A DNA stretch of 64,000 nt from Gluconobacter sphaericus NBRC 12467 (GCF_006539125.1 NZ_BJMK01000003.1:124001-188000); one strand, 5' to 3'; counted from the stretch's first letter, positions 42,195-51,560 are shown. The notes: generated by a model not told the origin, from the letters alone. Numbers and translations are program-made.

Positions 42195-43661
42195 TGCCTT
42201 CGGACGGAAGCGCGCCGTGGTGATGTCGCAGTCATACTGTGCCGCCGTCTCGCAGGGATTGCTGGCGAGTTCGTTAATAGCGTTCAGGATGCGCTCGACC
42301 TTGCTGTCATCCATCAGCACACTGAAATTCAGGCGTGTCCAGCCAGGTTTTTCGATTTCCTGACCCGAGAGAATGGCGCTGCGGATCAGGCCAGACACAT
42401 TTTCATCAATGCCTAGCAGACGATGCGCATACGGCCCTGCACACGCACAGCCACCCCGGACCTGAATGCCGTAACGGTCCGACAGCATGCGCGTGAAAAG
42501 CTGCTGATGGATGAACACATTGTTCTTCACATCGCGGATACGGAACGAAAAGATCGGCAGTGCGTCGGCAGTCGGATGTCCTAGGATCTCGATGGCGGGA
42601 TTGTTGCTCCAGGCTTTTACGGCCCGGGCGCGCAGTTCCGCATTGCGCTGCGCCATATAGGCGTCTCCGATGACGTCCTTGACGATGAAGGCCAGCGCGG
42701 CGCGGATATCTCCGATCACGTTCGGTGTCCCGCTTTCTTCGCGGGCAGCGAGGTTCGCGGTGTAGTCGTGGTTCCAGGGCGAAACAAAACGCACGGTACC
42801 ACCGCCCGGAAGGACAGGTGTCGTGCGGAGCATGGCGGTATTGCGGACGATCAGTATGCCGGACGCTGCCGGGCCACCGATGAACTTGTGGCAGGACACG
42901 ACGACCGCATCTTTCTCGAACGGTGTGCCGGGCTGCATGTCAATCGGGCAGTATGGTCCGGCTCCGGCATAATCCCAGATCGACAGGGCACCATTTCGCT
43001 TGAGCAGGGCAGTGACGGCGTTCACATCCGTCAGGATGCCCGTGACGTTGGAAGCGGCCGAGAACGAGCCGATTTTCAGACGGTCTGCGGGGTAGGATTT
43101 CAAGGCCTGTTCCAGACCATGCAGATCCGGTCCACCTTCGGGCGCCTCAGGAATTTCGACAATCTCCGCACCGCTCTCACGCCAGGGCAGGATGTTGGAG
43201 TGATGCTCGTAAGGGCCGATAAAAACGACGGGCCGCTTGCCAGTTTCACACAGAGCCGGGATTTCCAGCAGATGAACGAGACGGTTCAGCCCGGCCGTTG
43301 CGCCATTGCCCATAAAGATGGTCGTGAAATCGGGAGCAGGTGCATGACAGAACCGGGCGATCATGGCGCGGGCGCTGTTGCGCAGGCGCGTCATGTAAGC
43401 GCCGCAGAAAGACGCTTCGGTGTGACTGTTGGCATAGAATGGCAGGATCTCGTCCATGATGAACGTCTCGATCTGCTTCAGCGCACGGCCGGAGGCAACA
43501 TAATCGGCATAAAGCAGGGATTGCGTCCCGAACGGCGTCGAGAACTTCGCACCATCACCAATCACCCCCTTGGCCAGCGCGCTCAACCCGTTGTCGCGCA
43601 GCGTCTGCTCGAACTGTTCAAGAATGGCGGTGCTGTTGTCGAGATTGCCGATCGTTTCCAT
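42186..43661 (-). CDS. Class V PLP-dependent aminotransferase/cysteine desulfurase-like enzyme
   Basis: 491 residues of fold-type I PLP enzyme. The PLP lysine is Lys259 in VSCHKFIGG, preceded by the aspartate in SIWDYAGAGPY; a reactive-loop motif RGGCACAGP (Cys405, Cys407) matches that of class V cysteine desulfurases. It is longer than SufS or IscS (about 410). Next to it are a divergent Lrp-type regulator and an amino-acid permease, suggesting catabolism of an imported amino acid rather than Fe-S assembly. The true substrate is unknown. Confidence 0.8.
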   Translation of the reverse strand: METIGNLDNSTAILEQFEQTLRDNGLSALAKGVIGDGAKFSTPFGTQSLLYADYVASGRALKQIETFIMDEILPFYANSHTEASFCGAYMTRLRNSARAMIARFCHAPAPDFTTIFMGNGATAGLNRLVHLLEIPALCETGKRPVVFIGPYEHHSNILPWRESGAEIVEIPEAPEGGPDLHGLEQALKSYPADRLKIGSFSAASNVTGILTDVNAVTALLKRNGALSIWDYAGAGPYCPIDMQPGTPFEKDAVVVSCHKFIGGPAASGILIVRNTAMLRTTPVLPGGGTVRFVSPWNHDYTANLAAREESGTPNVIGDIRAALAFIVKDVIGDAYMAQRNAELRARAVKAWSNNPAIEILGHPTADALPIFSFRIRDVKNNVFIHQQLFTRMLSDRYGIQVRGGCACAGPYAHRLLGIDENVSGLIRSAILSGQEIEKPGWTRLNFSVLMDDSKVERILNAINELASNPCETAAQYDCDITTARFRPKAAA

Positions 43662-43771
43662 GGCGCGATGTTCTTCCTCTGCGTGAGAATTGAACGATAG
43701 ACCGACAGAAAGAGTAAAAACCTTTTCTTTTTTGAGGATGAAAAATCGTTTTTGTGGTCATATGATGCGAT

Positions 43772-44233
43772 ATGGCCAGAAAACTCGATCAAACAGACAG
43801 GGCGATCCTGAGAATCCTCCAAAAGCAGGGTACCCCTTCCCAGCGTGAACTCGCCGAGAAGGTTGGTCTGTCGCAGAATGCCTGCTGGCGGCGCCTGAAC
43901 GCCCTGCGCGAAGACGGCGTGATCGCCCATGACACGGTGCGGCTCAACGCCTCTGCGCTGGGCCTGACGCTGACGGTGTTCGTGCTGATGCGTACGCGCC
44001 ATCATTCGCGCGAATGGTTCGAGACATTTCGCAAGGTGGTCGGTTCGATCCCGAACATAGTTGATTTTTATCGGATCGCGGGTGAATACGATTATCTTCT
44101 GAAAGTGGTGGCCTGTGATATGAACGATTTCGATCGTGTCTATCAGCAGATCATCAGCAAGGTGGAGCTTGATGCCATCACCTCGTACATGACCATGGAA
44201 ACCCTGGCGGACAACAGAGATCTTCCGGTCTGA
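43772..44233 (+). CDS. Lrp/AsnC-family transcriptional regulator
   Basis: 153 residues: N-terminal AsnC helix-turn-helix (LDQTDRAILRILQKQGTPSQ and onward, with VGLSQNACWRRLNALREDGV) and a C-terminal RAM ligand domain (about 70-150). The first gene after the divergent aminotransferase promoter and upstream of a permease, it is likely the local amino-acid-sensing switch for both. Confidence 0.9.
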   Translation: MARKLDQTDRAILRILQKQGTPSQRELAEKVGLSQNACWRRLNALREDGVIAHDTVRLNASALGLTLTVFVLMRTRHHSREWFETFRKVVGSIPNIVDFYRIAGEYDYLLKVVACDMNDFDRVYQQIISKVELDAITSYMTMETLADNRDLPV

Positions 44234-44283
44234 AACGTCTGGCCCGCAACACCGTCCCGTCCACAGCAGGAAGTCCCTTGTCC

Positions 44284-45582
44284 ATGAGCCAGCCCGACCA
44301 GCTTGCCCACAGTCTGCGTACGCGCCATGTCGTCATGATCGCCCTGGGAGGGGTGATCGGGGCGGGATATTTCATTGGAGCGTCCGCGGCCCTTTCGCTG
44401 GGTGGTCCTGCGGTGCTGCTGTCCTATGCGCTTGCCGGAACGCTGGTGTTCCTGGTCAATCTGATGATGCGCGATCTGGCGCTGAAGGTGCCGGGACGGG
44501 CATCGTTTCTGGGCCAGATCCAGTACGCGCTTGGGAACCGCGCAGCCTTTGTGGCTGGCTGGGCGTACTGGCTGACCTGGATTATCGCGATCGCCGTGGA
44601 GGTCATCGCGGTGGCCACGATGCTCGCCCCTTATATTCCGCTACCTTACGCGGTGCTGGAAATCCTGATCATGGCAGTGATGACCGGGGTGAACCTCATG
44701 TCGGTCAAAGGCTATGGCGAGTTCGAATACTGGTTCTCCGCCATCAAGGTTCTGGCAATCGTCTGTTTCATTGGTATCGGCGTCTGGGTGCTGCTGAGCC
44801 GCCCCATTCCTGTGCATGAAAACCTGTTCGCGCATGGCGGCGTGTTGCCGCATGGCTGGCTGGCCCTTCTGGCCGTGATCCCGACGATCCTGTTCTCCAT
44901 GGGCGGCAGCGAGATTTCCACCGTTGCGGCCGTTGAATCCGACAACACCGAGCAGAACATTGTCCGCGCCACGCGCTCCATCGCGCTGCGCATTGGCGGG
45001 TTCTATATCGTATCCATCGCGCTCGTTCTGTGTCTGGTGCCGTGGAGCGATGTGGTTTCCGGATATTCGCCATTCCTGCTGGTCCTGCACCGCCTGCATA
45101 TCCCATTCGCGGATGTGGCGCTGGCGCTCGTTGTCATGACGGCTGCGCTCTCCAGCCTCAATTCCGGGATCTATGTAACGTCCCGCATCCTGTATGAACT
45201 GGCGGAATCCGGCTCCGCGCCGGGGTTGTTTCTGACGGTGGATGCATCCACAAAACTGCCACGGCGCGCCATTCTGGTCAGCGCCATAGCGTCCATTGTT
45301 GTGGCTGCCTTGGCCGTTCTGTCGCCGACGCTGATTTTTGGCCTGCTGGTCAGCCTGACGGGTGGGTTCATGGTGTTCAACAATACCATGATCGTGGCAG
45401 GGCGCCTGAAGCTCGTGCCTGAGTCGCCCTGGAAGGCTTATGTGGCGCTGGTCCTTATCGGATGCACGTTGGCCGCTATGCTGATCCAGCCCGAAACGCG
45501 TTCGCAGATCGTGTTGGGGGCTGCGGCACTTCTGCTGATCTTCCTGGCGGAGCGGTTCGTGCCACGTCGCCAACCGGACTGA
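44284..45582 (+). CDS. Amino-acid permease (APC superfamily)
   Basis: 432 residues, about twelve transmembrane helices. The first helix carries the AAT-family signature HVVMIALGGVIGAGYFIGAS; helix 6 has IPTILFSMGGSEISTVAAVE. It is related to GABA, proline and aromatic amino-acid permeases. Downstream of the Lrp regulator by 50 bases, so probably in one operon. The ATG at 44284 is preferred to an in-frame TTG at 44278. Confidence 0.88.
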   Translation: MSQPDQLAHSLRTRHVVMIALGGVIGAGYFIGASAALSLGGPAVLLSYALAGTLVFLVNLMMRDLALKVPGRASFLGQIQYALGNRAAFVAGWAYWLTWIIAIAVEVIAVATMLAPYIPLPYAVLEILIMAVMTGVNLMSVKGYGEFEYWFSAIKVLAIVCFIGIGVWVLLSRPIPVHENLFAHGGVLPHGWLALLAVIPTILFSMGGSEISTVAAVESDNTEQNIVRATRSIALRIGGFYIVSIALVLCLVPWSDVVSGYSPFLLVLHRLHIPFADVALALVVMTAALSSLNSGIYVTSRILYELAESGSAPGLFLTVDASTKLPRRAILVSAIASIVVAALAVLSPTLIFGLLVSLTGGFMVFNNTMIVAGRLKLVPESPWKAYVALVLIGCTLAAMLIQPETRSQIVLGAAALLLIFLAERFVPRRQPD

Positions 45583-45586
45583 GGCT

Positions 45587-45985
45587 TCAGAAGAGCGCCC
45601 CCTGCGCCGGGCTTTTGGGTATGGTTCGCCCAAAATCCCGCTCGATCCAGCTTCGCAGCACAAGCAGGATCTGCGCCTGCTGTTCGGGTGTCAAAGCCCT
45701 GCCGGGGGCCATGCCATGCCATTTGGACAGGCAGCTCCGGCAGCACGCACCTGTGGCATGCTGTGCGATAAATACCGGATGCCCGCGCATGGGCGTCTGC
45801 TTGCCATCGCGGGGTGGATGGGCCGGGGCAAGACGTTCGGCAATGAAAGCCGTGCCATGTTCCATGACGGCATCAAGGCCCCGGCTTTCGAGATAGAGTC
45901 GCGCCTGATCGTCCAGGTGAAAGCGGGTGCGGAACCGGGACCGGGCAAGACGTTTGAACAGCGCTTCGGGATCAAATCGGCCCAC
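45587..45985 (-). CDS. DUF4186 protein
   Basis: 132 residues matching the DUF4186 family: the conserved stretch HPVFIAQHATGACCRSCLSK, then WHGMAPGRALTPEQQ, with two nearby Cys pairs likely to bind a metal or participate in catalysis. The function of the family is not known to me. It ends 4 bases after the permease stop, convergent, and reads divergently from the exonuclease VII-like gene at 46079. Confidence 0.75.
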   Translation of the reverse strand: MGRFDPEALFKRLARSRFRTRFHLDDQARLYLESRGLDAVMEHGTAFIAERLAPAHPPRDGKQTPMRGHPVFIAQHATGACCRSCLSKWHGMAPGRALTPEQQAQILLVLRSWIERDFGRTIPKSPAQGALF

Positions 45986-46046
45986 CAGTTCACAACCTTC
46001 TGAAAAACAGGCAAAAAATCACGTGAGAGGGCCTCAGCCCCCTGTG

Positions 46047-46060
46047 AGAACATTTGTTCT
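46047..46060. promoter_or_regulatory. SOS-box-like dyad upstream of the XseA-like gene
   Basis: AGAACATTTGTTCT contains GAAC-N4-GTTC, the spacing of Gram-positive LexA (Cheo) boxes rather than the GTTC-N7-GTTC of most alphaproteobacteria. An overlapping larger dyad, CATTTGTT (46051-46058) with AACAAATG (46074-46081), reaches the start codon. Confidence 0.35.
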
Positions 46061-46078
46061 TTCTCCATATGGTAACAA

Positions 46079-47113
46079 ATGGACGCTTTTCCGAGACGCT
46101 CCCGCTCATCTTCCGCGGCGGGAGACACAACAACACTGACAGTCCTCTCGCCGCTTCAGGTGCAGGATCTGTTTTCTGCCCGGCTGGATGAGATCTGCGC
46201 CGCTTTCGACGAATGGGGCTTTCCGCTGATCGTAGCGGGACAGCTTGGTGATGCCGCGCCTAATGCTTATCCCAAATATTACCAGCTTCCCCTGACCGAT
46301 CCGCAATTCGGAACCACCCTGGCTCTCGAAGTGCAGAAATCCATTCTGGCGCGGGCCGAAGTCGGGCCCGGCGATTACGTCCATGTCACCGGCATGCTGC
46401 GCGCCCGACAGTATCGCGGACAGGTCGTTCTGCGTTTCGAAGTGGTCGCCGTGGAACTGCATGATCCGGATCGTCAGAAGATCGAACGCGTCGAACGTTC
46501 CGTTCTGGACGTCCTGCGTGGGTTGCCCTGCGCATTTCACCCCTATCCCACCCGGCCGGAGGCGCGGCTCCTGCTGATTCATTCCGCAGCCTCCAGTGCA
46601 TTGGTGGCCGAGGATTTCCTTCAGGCTCTCGGCGGGGCCTGGCGCCCGGAACGTGTGCGAAGTCTGCCCACGGCCATGAACGATCCAAGTCGTCTGGCAG
46701 AGGCGATCCGCACCTGCCGGGAAGACATCATCGTTCTGATTCGTGGGGGCGGGGACGTGTCCGATTTTGTGGTGTTCGAAAACCCGCTGGTGCTGGAAGT
46801 TTTGGCCGCCTGTCCTGCGCATCGCGTTCTGGGGCTGGGACATACGGCAAACCGGACTTTGGCCGAACGTGTTGTTGACCATGCCGCAACAACCCCGGCC
46901 GATGCCGGGCATTACATCCGGCGCATGAGCGGCCGGGTTTGGCAGGAACAGGAAGAAGCCCGTGCGCAGCAGGAAGAAATGGCTGCGCTGCGTGACAGCG
47001 TGACGCAAACTGTTGTGCCCGAGCGGACGCCGATCGGAACACGTCTGCGCAACGGCCTGATCCTGTTTGCGATTGGTGTAGCGCTGGGGCTGCTTCTGAC
47101 CCGGCTGCTTTAA
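46079..47113 (+). CDS. Membrane-anchored exonuclease VII large-subunit-like protein
   Basis: 344 residues. An OB-fold-like region (about 18-125; YYQLPLTDPQFGTTLALEVQ, GDYVHVTGMLRARQYRGQVV) is followed by a domain with the ExoVII large-subunit landmarks LIRGGGDVSDFVVFENPLVL (RGGGD at 222-226) and GLGHTANRTLAERVVDHAAT, TPADAG. Unlike XseA, it lacks the long coiled coil, and it ends in one transmembrane helix (about 322-341; LILFAIGVALGLLLTRLL). So it is a shortened, tail-anchored relative of a DNA nuclease. No small subunit (XseB) is adjacent. It could act on DNA at the membrane; activity is untested. Confidence 0.7.
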   Translation: MDAFPRRSRSSSAAGDTTTLTVLSPLQVQDLFSARLDEICAAFDEWGFPLIVAGQLGDAAPNAYPKYYQLPLTDPQFGTTLALEVQKSILARAEVGPGDYVHVTGMLRARQYRGQVVLRFEVVAVELHDPDRQKIERVERSVLDVLRGLPCAFHPYPTRPEARLLLIHSAASSALVAEDFLQALGGAWRPERVRSLPTAMNDPSRLAEAIRTCREDIIVLIRGGGDVSDFVVFENPLVLEVLAACPAHRVLGLGHTANRTLAERVVDHAATTPADAGHYIRRMSGRVWQEQEEARAQQEEMAALRDSVTQTVVPERTPIGTRLRNGLILFAIGVALGLLLTRLL

Positions 47114-47244
47114 GGAGCAGATGTTTCCCGGAGTGTTGCGGTTGTCCGCAGGACGGCGAGGGCTGTGGCGTTAAGAAAGAGGCACAGACCGAAACCGGTG
47201 CACAGGATACCCAGCACCAGTTTGGTCCCGGTCCGGTACCTCAC
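47110..47244 (-). CDS. Small single-helix membrane protein
   Basis: A GTG start at 47244 gives 44 residues with a basic N-terminus (VRYRTGTK) and one transmembrane helix (about 9-33; VLGILCTGFGLCLFLNATAL). A GGAACAGAGG site lies upstream. It follows the lipoprotein gene by 31 bases and overlaps the end of the XseA-like gene by 4 bases, convergent. It may be chance, but the hydrophobic pattern is convincing. Confidence 0.4.
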   Translation of the reverse strand: MRYRTGTKLVLGILCTGFGLCLFLNATALAVLRTTATLRETSAP

Positions 47245-47275
47245 AGCGCCTCTGTTCCGGGCATGGCTTCGGAGA

Positions 47276-47770
47276 TCAGCGTACGTCGACGCGGACGGAC
47301 GGTTTTGTGGCCGACGGATCGGTAATGGCGTGCATTTCGATCTGGATGGGCTGTGCGCCAGCCTTTTCAAGATGGGACGCGACGACTGCCGCCAGATGGT
47401 TGGTCACATCTGTTAAGGCCTGTGCCTGACCGTCGGGGGTCGGCTGTGGCGGTGCAAAGGCCTGCACGATGAAGAGGACGTTCGCCTTGCGTGACAGGGC
47501 AGCCTTCGCAGCGCGTTCCACGATGGGGCCGTATTCGGATTCTGGCGTCCCCCCTGCGATCGCCAGAAACGGAGCATGTGGCGGCGGTGCAGGCGGCGCA
47601 GGCGGAATATGGGGGTGAGGGGGCTTGCCCGCATTCGGGTTGAACGTGCGCTGGTCCAGCAGCTTGCATCCCGAGAGAAGGGGCGCGGCCAGAAGAAGCC
47701 CTCCCATCAGGAGGACGGAGCGGGGCACAGAACCCCGCGGCGAACGGAAATGTCGGACAAAAGGTGCCAT
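47276..47770 (-). CDS. Putative lipoprotein with Pro-rich linker
   Basis: 164 residues from the ATG at 47770. A lipoprotein signal with lipobox LLSGC (about residue 38) is followed by a Pro/His-rich linker (PPHPHIPPAPPAPPPHAP) and a soluble domain (SEYGPIVERAAKAALSRKAN, then VLFIVQAFAPP). The family is not recognised; the linker suggests a tether through the cell wall. Divergent from gap. Confidence 0.65.
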   Translation of the reverse strand: MAPFVRHFRSPRGSVPRSVLLMGGLLLAAPLLSGCKLLDQRTFNPNAGKPPHPHIPPAPPAPPPHAPFLAIAGGTPESEYGPIVERAAKAALSRKANVLFIVQAFAPPQPTPDGQAQALTDVTNHLAAVVASHLEKAGAQPIQIEMHAITDPSATKPSVRVDVR

Positions 47771-47915
47771 ATCGTGCGGAACCGTCGCAGGAACGGAGGC
47801 TTTGAGCAAGATTATAGAGCCAACTTAATGAAAAACTGTTGATGCCCCCTGTTGCTCTGCTGTGGCGGTGCTATGGAGGATGCCCGAGTTTTCAAGAAAC
47901 GGAGTAGGGCAGGTC

Positions 47916-48938
47916 ATGGCTGTAAAAATCGCGATTAACGGTTTCGGACGGATCGGACGGCTGGTGCTGCGTGGCATCATCGAGAGCGGTCGCACGGATG
48001 TCGAAGTTGTCGCCATCAACGATCTGGGTTCCGTCGAGGCCAACGCGCACCTTCTGGCCTATGACAGCACGCATGGCCGTCTTCCGGGAACTGTCCGCGC
48101 CGAGGGCAACAGCCTGATCATCGAAGCCAATGGTCGTACCTATGGTCCGATCAAGGTGTCCGCCGAGCGCAACCCGGCACAGGTCCCGTTCCAGGGCGTC
48201 GATGTGGCGATGGAATGCACGGGCCTCTTCACGTCCCGCGAAAAGGCTTCGGCCCTGCTGGAAGCCGGTGCCAAGCGGGTCGTCATCTCTGCTCCGGCCA
48301 CGGACGTCGATGCGACGATCGTTTACGGTGTGAACAATGATGTTCTGACGCCGGACATGAAGATCATCTCCAACGCGTCCTGCACCACGAACTGCCTGGC
48401 GCCCGTGGCCTCCGTTCTGGACAAGGCTTTTGGGATTGAATGTGGCTACATGGTCACGATCCACTCCTACACGGGTGATCAGCGCACGGTGGACACCCTG
48501 CACAAGGACCCGCGCCGTGCCCGCGCCGCCGCGCTCAACATGATCCCGACCTCCACGGGTGCCGCCAAGGCCGTCGGTCTGGTTCTGCCGCACCTAAAGG
48601 GCAAGCTGGACGGAACCTCCATCCGCGTTCCGACGCCGAATGTCTCGGTCGTCTCGCTGGACTTCGTCCCGACGCGCGCTCCGGCTTCCGCCGAAGCCGT
48701 CAACGAAGCCATCCGTGCTGCTTCGCTCGAAGGCTCTCTGAAGGGTATTCTCGAGTACAACACGGCGCCGCTCGTTAGTTCCGATTTCAACCATGACAAG
48801 GCGTCGTCGATCTTCGATGCGACGCAGACGGTCCTTGTCGATGGTGGCAAGATGGTGCGCGTCTGCTCCTGGTACGACAACGAGTGGGGCTTCTCCAACC
48901 GTATGGCCGATACGGCAGCCCTGTTCGGGACCCTCTGA
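47916..48938 (+). CDS. gap: Glyceraldehyde-3-phosphate dehydrogenase
   Basis: 340 residues: NAD-binding motif INGFGRIGRLVLR at the N-terminus, the catalytic cysteine Cys156 in SNASCTTNCLAP and the C-terminal WYDNEWGFSNRM. It forms 1,3-bisphosphoglycerate for the phosphoglycerate kinase encoded 3 bases downstream. The start at 47916 begins directly at the Rossmann fold. Confidence 0.96.
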   Translation: MAVKIAINGFGRIGRLVLRGIIESGRTDVEVVAINDLGSVEANAHLLAYDSTHGRLPGTVRAEGNSLIIEANGRTYGPIKVSAERNPAQVPFQGVDVAMECTGLFTSREKASALLEAGAKRVVISAPATDVDATIVYGVNNDVLTPDMKIISNASCTTNCLAPVASVLDKAFGIECGYMVTIHSYTGDQRTVDTLHKDPRRARAAALNMIPTSTGAAKAVGLVLPHLKGKLDGTSIRVPTPNVSVVSLDFVPTRAPASAEAVNEAIRAASLEGSLKGILEYNTAPLVSSDFNHDKASSIFDATQTVLVDGGKMVRVCSWYDNEWGFSNRMADTAALFGTL

Positions 48939-48941
48939 GTG

Positions 48942-50156
48942 ATGGCCTTCCGCACCCTTGATGGTGTGGACGCACGCGGCAAGCGCGTGCTGGTCCGCGC
49001 CGACCTCAACGTCCCGATGCATGACGGCGTCATCACGGATGACACCCGTCTGCAGCGGGTTGCACCGACGATCCGCGAACTGGCCGACAAGGGCGCGCGC
49101 GTTGTGGTGTTCAGTCATTTTGATCGCCCGAAGGGTCAGGTCGTTCCGACCATGTCCCTCCGTCCGATCGCGCTGAAGCTTGGTCAGATTTTGGGCCAGC
49201 CGGTCGGCTTCGTAGCCGAATGCGTTGGCTCGACCGTGGAAGCGGCTGTGGGCGCGATGGAAGACGGGGACATCATCGTTCTCGAAAACACGCGCTTCCA
49301 TGCGGGTGAAGAGGCGAATGATCCGCAGTTCGCCAAGGCCCTGGCGCAGAATGGCGATATTTTCGTCAATGACGCGTTCTCGGCTGCGCACCGTGCCCAT
49401 GCCTCAACTGAAGGTGTGGCCCGCGACCTGCCGTCCTTCGCCGGACGTCTGATGCAGGCCGAACTAAGCGCTCTCTCCGCAGCTCTGGAAAACCCGGAGC
49501 GTCCGGTCGGTGCGATCATTGGCGGCTCCAAGATCTCGACGAAGCTCGATCTGATCGGGAATGTCATCGAGAAGGTGGACACGCTGTTCATCACAGGGGC
49601 GATGGCTAACACGTTCCTCGCCGCTGAAGGCATGAATGTGGGTAAGTCCCTGCAGGAAGCCGAAATGCACGAGACGGCGCGCAAGATCGCCCATCTTGCG
49701 CAGGAGAAGGGCTGCGAGATCGTCCTGCCGGTCGATGCTGTCGTGGCGCGTGAGTTCAAGGCCCATGTCCCGACCGAGACCTGCCTGATTGGCGAAGTCC
49801 CGGATGATGCCATGATCCTCGATGCTGGTCCGCGTACGGTCGCGCTGATTCGCGAACGTCTGGACACGCTCAAGACTTTGGTCTGGAACGGTCCGCTCGG
49901 CGCGTTCGAGATTGCACCTTTCGACAAGGCGACCGTCGAGGTCGCTCAGTATGCGGCGCAGCTTACGGAAGACGGCAAGCTCAAGACGATCGCCGGCGGT
50001 GGTGACACGGTCTCTGCCCTGCGCCATGCAGGTGTTGCAAACAAGATGACCTATGTCTCTACGGCAGGCGGGGCCTTCCTGGAATGGCTGGAAGGTAAGA
50101 TCCTTCCAGGCATTGAGGTGCTTCGCTCCGCGGGCCACGATCTGGGGCTCGAATAA
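48942..50156 (+). CDS. pgk: Phosphoglycerate kinase
   Basis: 404 residues with the N-terminal [11 protein letters not shown] substrate motif, [11 protein letters not shown] hinge region and the nucleotide-binding [13 protein letters not shown] near the C-terminus. It follows gap with a 3-base gap, so the two are co-transcribed, and a strong terminator ends the operon. Confidence 0.96.
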   Translation: MAFRTLDGVDARGKRVLVRADLNVPMHDGVITDDTRLQRVAPTIRELADKGARVVVFSHFDRPKGQVVPTMSLRPIALKLGQILGQPVGFVAECVGSTVEAAVGAMEDGDIIVLENTRFHAGEEANDPQFAKALAQNGDIFVNDAFSAAHRAHASTEGVARDLPSFAGRLMQAELSALSAALENPERPVGAIIGGSKISTKLDLIGNVIEKVDTLFITGAMANTFLAAEGMNVGKSLQEAEMHETARKIAHLAQEKGCEIVLPVDAVVAREFKAHVPTETCLIGEVPDDAMILDAGPRTVALIRERLDTLKTLVWNGPLGAFEIAPFDKATVEVAQYAAQLTEDGKLKTIAGGGDTVSALRHAGVANKMTYVSTAGGAFLEWLEGKILPGIEVLRSAGHDLGLE

Positions 50157-50160
50157 GACA

Positions 50161-50194
50161 AAAGCCGGGGAATGTGACTTCCCCGGCTTTTTTT
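50161..50194 (+). terminator. Rho-independent terminator of gap-pgk
   Basis: AAAGCCGGGGAA pairs with TTCCCCGGCTTT across a 6-base loop (TGTGAC), followed by T-rich sequence. It lies directly after the pgk stop. Confidence 0.92.
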
Positions 50195-50410
50195 ATGCGC
50201 TGTGAGAGAAGGCGTTGGATATTGCTGCGTTTGTCTCGGGCTGTTTTCTGCTCTGTAGTCTCATCGCCTGTCAGGCCTATGACCGTGCCCCTACGCCACC
50301 CGCTCCGCCTTAGACTGCATAACCTGTCCTGAGCGGTTGTCCGGAGGGGATGCTGCTGTCTCCTCCAGAATGGGAAACGCAATTCCATCATTCCGGCTGG
50401 TGTTTCAGCA

Positions 50411-50451
50411 CGAAAAACCCCGCCAGAGCCATGCTCCAGCGGGGTTTTTCG
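50411..50451 (-). terminator. Terminator of rpoH
   Basis: CGAAAAACCCCGC (50411-50423) and GCGGGGTTTTTCG (50439-50451) pair exactly with A- and T-runs built into the stem, so it can work in both directions; it follows the rpoH stop at 50466. The rest of the 50157-50465 gap contains no gene that I can support. Confidence 0.88.
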
Positions 50452-50465
50452 TGAAAGATGTTTCT

Positions 50466-51359
50466 TCAGGCTTGAAGGCCGTTTTCGCGGCGACGGTGTT
50501 CCACTTCGGCGGCCATGGCCTTCTGAAGCTTCTCCATCGCACGGGCCTCGATCTGGCGGATGCGTTCGCGCGAGACGTTGTAGTGATGGGAAAGCTCTTC
50601 CAGGGTGGACGGCTCTTCCTTCAGACGACGCTCGCTCAGGATGTGCCGCTCACGCTCGTTCAGCGTCATCAGCGCCTGATCGAGCAGAGCCTTGCGCCCC
50701 GTGAACTCTTCAGACGCAGCGTAGGTCTGCTCCTGGTTTTCGTGATCGTCCACGAGCCAGTCCTGCCACTCACCTTCACCATCGATGCGCAGCGGCGCAT
50801 TGAGGCTGTGGTCAGGCGCGGCCAGACGCTGGTTCATGGACAGGACGTCTTGCTCCGGCACACCAAGCGTTGTGGCAATGGAATTGACCTGCTCCGGCTT
50901 CAGGTCACCGTCATCAATGGCCTGCATCTGTCCTTTGAGACGGCGCAGATTGAAGAACAGCTTTTTCTGGGAGGCCGTGGTGCCAATTTTCACGAGCGAC
51001 CAGCTATGCAGAATATATTCCTGCATGGCGGCACGGATCCACCACATGGCGTAGGTGGCAAGGCGGAAGCCACGCTCCGGATCGAACCGGCGCACGGCCT
51101 GCATCATGCCGATATTGCCCTCGCTGATAAGTTCGTTCACCGGCAGGCCATAACCGCGATAACCCATGGCGATCTTGGCCACGAGACGCAGATGGGACGT
51201 GACGAGGCGGTGTGCCGCGCTCGTATCCTCATTCTTGCGCCACTGGCGGGAGAGATCGAGCTCTTCCTGCGGCGTCAGCAGGGGGAACTTGCGGATTTCC
51301 TGAAGGTAGCGGGTGAGATTGTTTTCTGGACCCACTGAAATGACGGCTGGGGATGCCAT
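50466..51359 (-). CDS. rpoH: RNA polymerase heat-shock sigma factor (sigma-32)
   Basis: 297 residues with sigma-70 regions 2 (NELISEGNIGMMQAVRRFDP, then TYAMWWIRAAMQEYI), 3 and 4 (LDQALMTLNERERHILSERR, then RIRQIEARAMEKLQ). The RpoH box QKKLFFNLRR after region 2.4 distinguishes it from other group members. It directs heat-shock transcription. A sigma-70-type promoter is visible upstream at 51561-51589, giving a 5' leader of about 200 bases, long enough for the RNA thermometer or regulatory folding known for rpoH in other bacteria. Confidence 0.94.
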   Translation of the reverse strand: MASPAVISVGPENNLTRYLQEIRKFPLLTPQEELDLSRQWRKNEDTSAAHRLVTSHLRLVAKIAMGYRGYGLPVNELISEGNIGMMQAVRRFDPERGFRLATYAMWWIRAAMQEYILHSWSLVKIGTTASQKKLFFNLRRLKGQMQAIDDGDLKPEQVNSIATTLGVPEQDVLSMNQRLAAPDHSLNAPLRIDGEGEWQDWLVDDHENQEQTYAASEEFTGRKALLDQALMTLNERERHILSERRLKEEPSTLEELSHHYNVSRERIRQIEARAMEKLQKAMAAEVEHRRRENGLQA

Positions 51360-51560
51360 GGTTTTCGACTCCTTTCGCCCGGGGCTTAACCCGCATCCGG
51401 ATGAGCTGGAGACTCATACGGACCGGCGACGGAAGAGTTCCGTCTGACCCAGGTGACGCATTGGGAAGGACTTTCACGTCCCCGACCGTCAGCCCCCGAA
51501 CTGGGCGACCTCTGGCGGTACGATCCGTTCCGGCGGCGCGTCAGCTCGTCGGATAAGCAG

